From positions 1 through 41,386 of the IMG/VR virus record IMGVR_UViG_3300033146_001021: a stretch of 41,386 bases of DNA; one strand, 5' to 3'. This DNA is from a virus. A program made the position numbers and the translations under genes. The notes beneath the pieces are model-generated. The model was not told where the DNA came from, made no database searches, and saw only the letters and a list, made by a program, of their open reading frames with translations. Shown here piece by piece: positions 40,691-41,386 of the stretch; position 1 is the first letter of the stretch; each line of letters begins with the position of its first letter.

Positions 40691-41386
40691 ATGAGTTTAT
40701 ATCTAAAATACAGACCTCAAAAGTTAGAAGATTTTGAGGGAAATGAGGATTTGAAATTAAAGTTAGAATCTATGCTTTCAAGAAAAGATGGAATACCACA
40801 TTCCATAATGTTCACAGGTCCTAGCGGAAATGGTAAAACTACTTTAGCAAGAATAATTAAAAATTCTTTGAATTGTTCTAATGAGGATTTTTATGAATAT
40901 AATACCGCTGATTTTAATGGTATTGATACTATTAGAGATATAAGAAGAGCGGTGCAATATAAGCCAGTAAACGGAGATTGTACTGTTTACTTAATAGATG
41001 AGTGCCACGGATTGAGTAAACAAGCTCAAGAAGCTATTTTAAAGTTATTAGAAGAAGCACCTGCTCACGTCTATTTTATTCTTGCTACAACAAATCCTGA
41101 GAAATTATTAAAGACTATAAAGACTAGATGCACCACTTTACAGGTATCAGAGCTTTCTCCTAGACGTATTATAAGACTTTTAAAAAGGATATGTAAAAAA
41201 GAGCAAATAGAAGCTCCTGAAGAGGTTTTGAAGCAGATAGCTACTGATTGTTTAGGTTCTTGTAGAACAGCTCTTGTATTGCTTGATTCTATTAAAGATT
41301 TAGATTCTGAAGAAATGCTAAATGCTTGTAAACAGAAAGCAGAAGAAGAGTCCGAAGTGATAGAACTTTGTAGAGCTTTACTTAAT
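40691..41386 (+). CDS. DnaX-like clamp loader subunit (truncated by window end)
   Basis: The first 232 residues are visible, starting MSLYLKYRPQKLEDFEGN, the hallmark N-terminus of DnaX/gamma-tau proteins. Walker A is TGPSGNGKTT (residues 42-51). Walker B is VYLIDECHGLS, with Cys where DEVH is usual. A TRC motif (KTRCTTL) replaces SRC. The DnaX zinc ligands are not apparent. Starts five bases after the preceding gene. The gene continues beyond the window, so its length and C-terminal domain cannot be judged. Confidence 0.9.
   Translation, partial: MSLYLKYRPQKLEDFEGNEDLKLKLESMLSRKDGIPHSIMFTGPSGNGKTTLARIIKNSLNCSNEDFYEYNTADFNGIDTIRDIRRAVQYKPVNGDCTVYLIDECHGLSKQAQEAILKLLEEAPAHVYFILATTNPEKLLKTIKTRCTTLQVSELSPRRIIRLLKRICKKEQIEAPEEVLKQIATDCLGSCRTALVLLDSIKDLDSEEMLNACKQKAEEESEVIELCRALLN

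Noticed and set aside
1-41386. Alternative genetic code (stop reassignment)
   Set aside because: TAG occurs rarely, but TAG 22733-22735 ends a gene just before the next start, and TGA ends genes at 14774, 15670, 32517 and 40158 with ATGA-type or neighbouring starts. The code is standard.
1-41386. tRNA genes and integrase
   Set aside because: No cloverleaf with TTCRANNC-type T arm and no tyrosine/serine recombinase signature (e.g., R-H-R-Y) were seen, so lysogeny cannot be supported from this window.

Overview
The window is a contiguous 41.4 kb piece of a tailed double-stranded DNA phage (or prophage), siphovirus-like, from a very AT-rich host. Every convincing gene is on the + strand, genes are tightly packed with many 1-4 base stop/start overlaps, and the code is standard with TAA as the dominant stop. 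The siphovirus assignment rests on a tail tube gene, a two-frame tail assembly chaperone, a long tape-measure protein and no sheath. A small gene with a lipoprotein signal overlaps a membrane/coiled-coil gene like a spanin pair, which hints at a host with an outer membrane. The host genus cannot be named from the sequence. No integrase, repressor, tRNA, CRISPR array or insertion sequence was seen.

Layout: 1-117 is a 20-bp tandem repeat array, followed by about 800 bp of AT-rich, palindrome-rich non-coding DNA. 931-9463 is the packaging and head module: terminase small and large subunits, portal, MuF-type minor head protein, a protease-scaffold fusion with two internal in-frame starts, a putative decoration protein, an HK97-fold major capsid protein and a first connector. 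9463-14462 is a cassette of surface or fibre-like proteins. It includes a Cys-rich beta-helix fibre with a carbohydrate-binding-like segment, a PKD plus BspA/DUF285-like protein, and one gene broken by a single-base frameshift. 14550-15670 is a probable lysis or accessory cassette. 15667-22735 holds the remaining connectors, tail tube, tail chaperone G/GT, tape measure and two distal-tail proteins. 22744-27251 holds further fibre or tip proteins, one with a polyglycine-II-like glycine-rich domain. This block ends at a strong terminator.

From 27406 onward comes a regulatory and replication module read from better-matched promoters. It has a small sigma-factor-like protein, a basic ribbon-helix-helix-like protein, an SNF2 helicase interrupted in its P-loop by a LAGLIDADG intein, a TOPRIM primase, an initiator-like winged-helix protein, a DnaC-type loader, a DnaB-type helicase, a sliding clamp, a family A DNA polymerase with an N-terminal uracil-DNA-glycosylase-like domain, a MazG-like pyrophosphohydrolase and a DnaX-like clamp loader cut off by the window end. 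The phage therefore encodes most of a bacterial-style replisome.

Most noteworthy signals: the intein, which begins with Glu and has the His-x-Trp and block-F Cys of class 3 inteins; two RNA leaders with potential pseudoknots in front of replication genes; nested scaffold starts; a recurrent TATATTAT promoter-like motif before structural genes, possibly linked to the sigma-like protein; and the modular surface-protein cassette.
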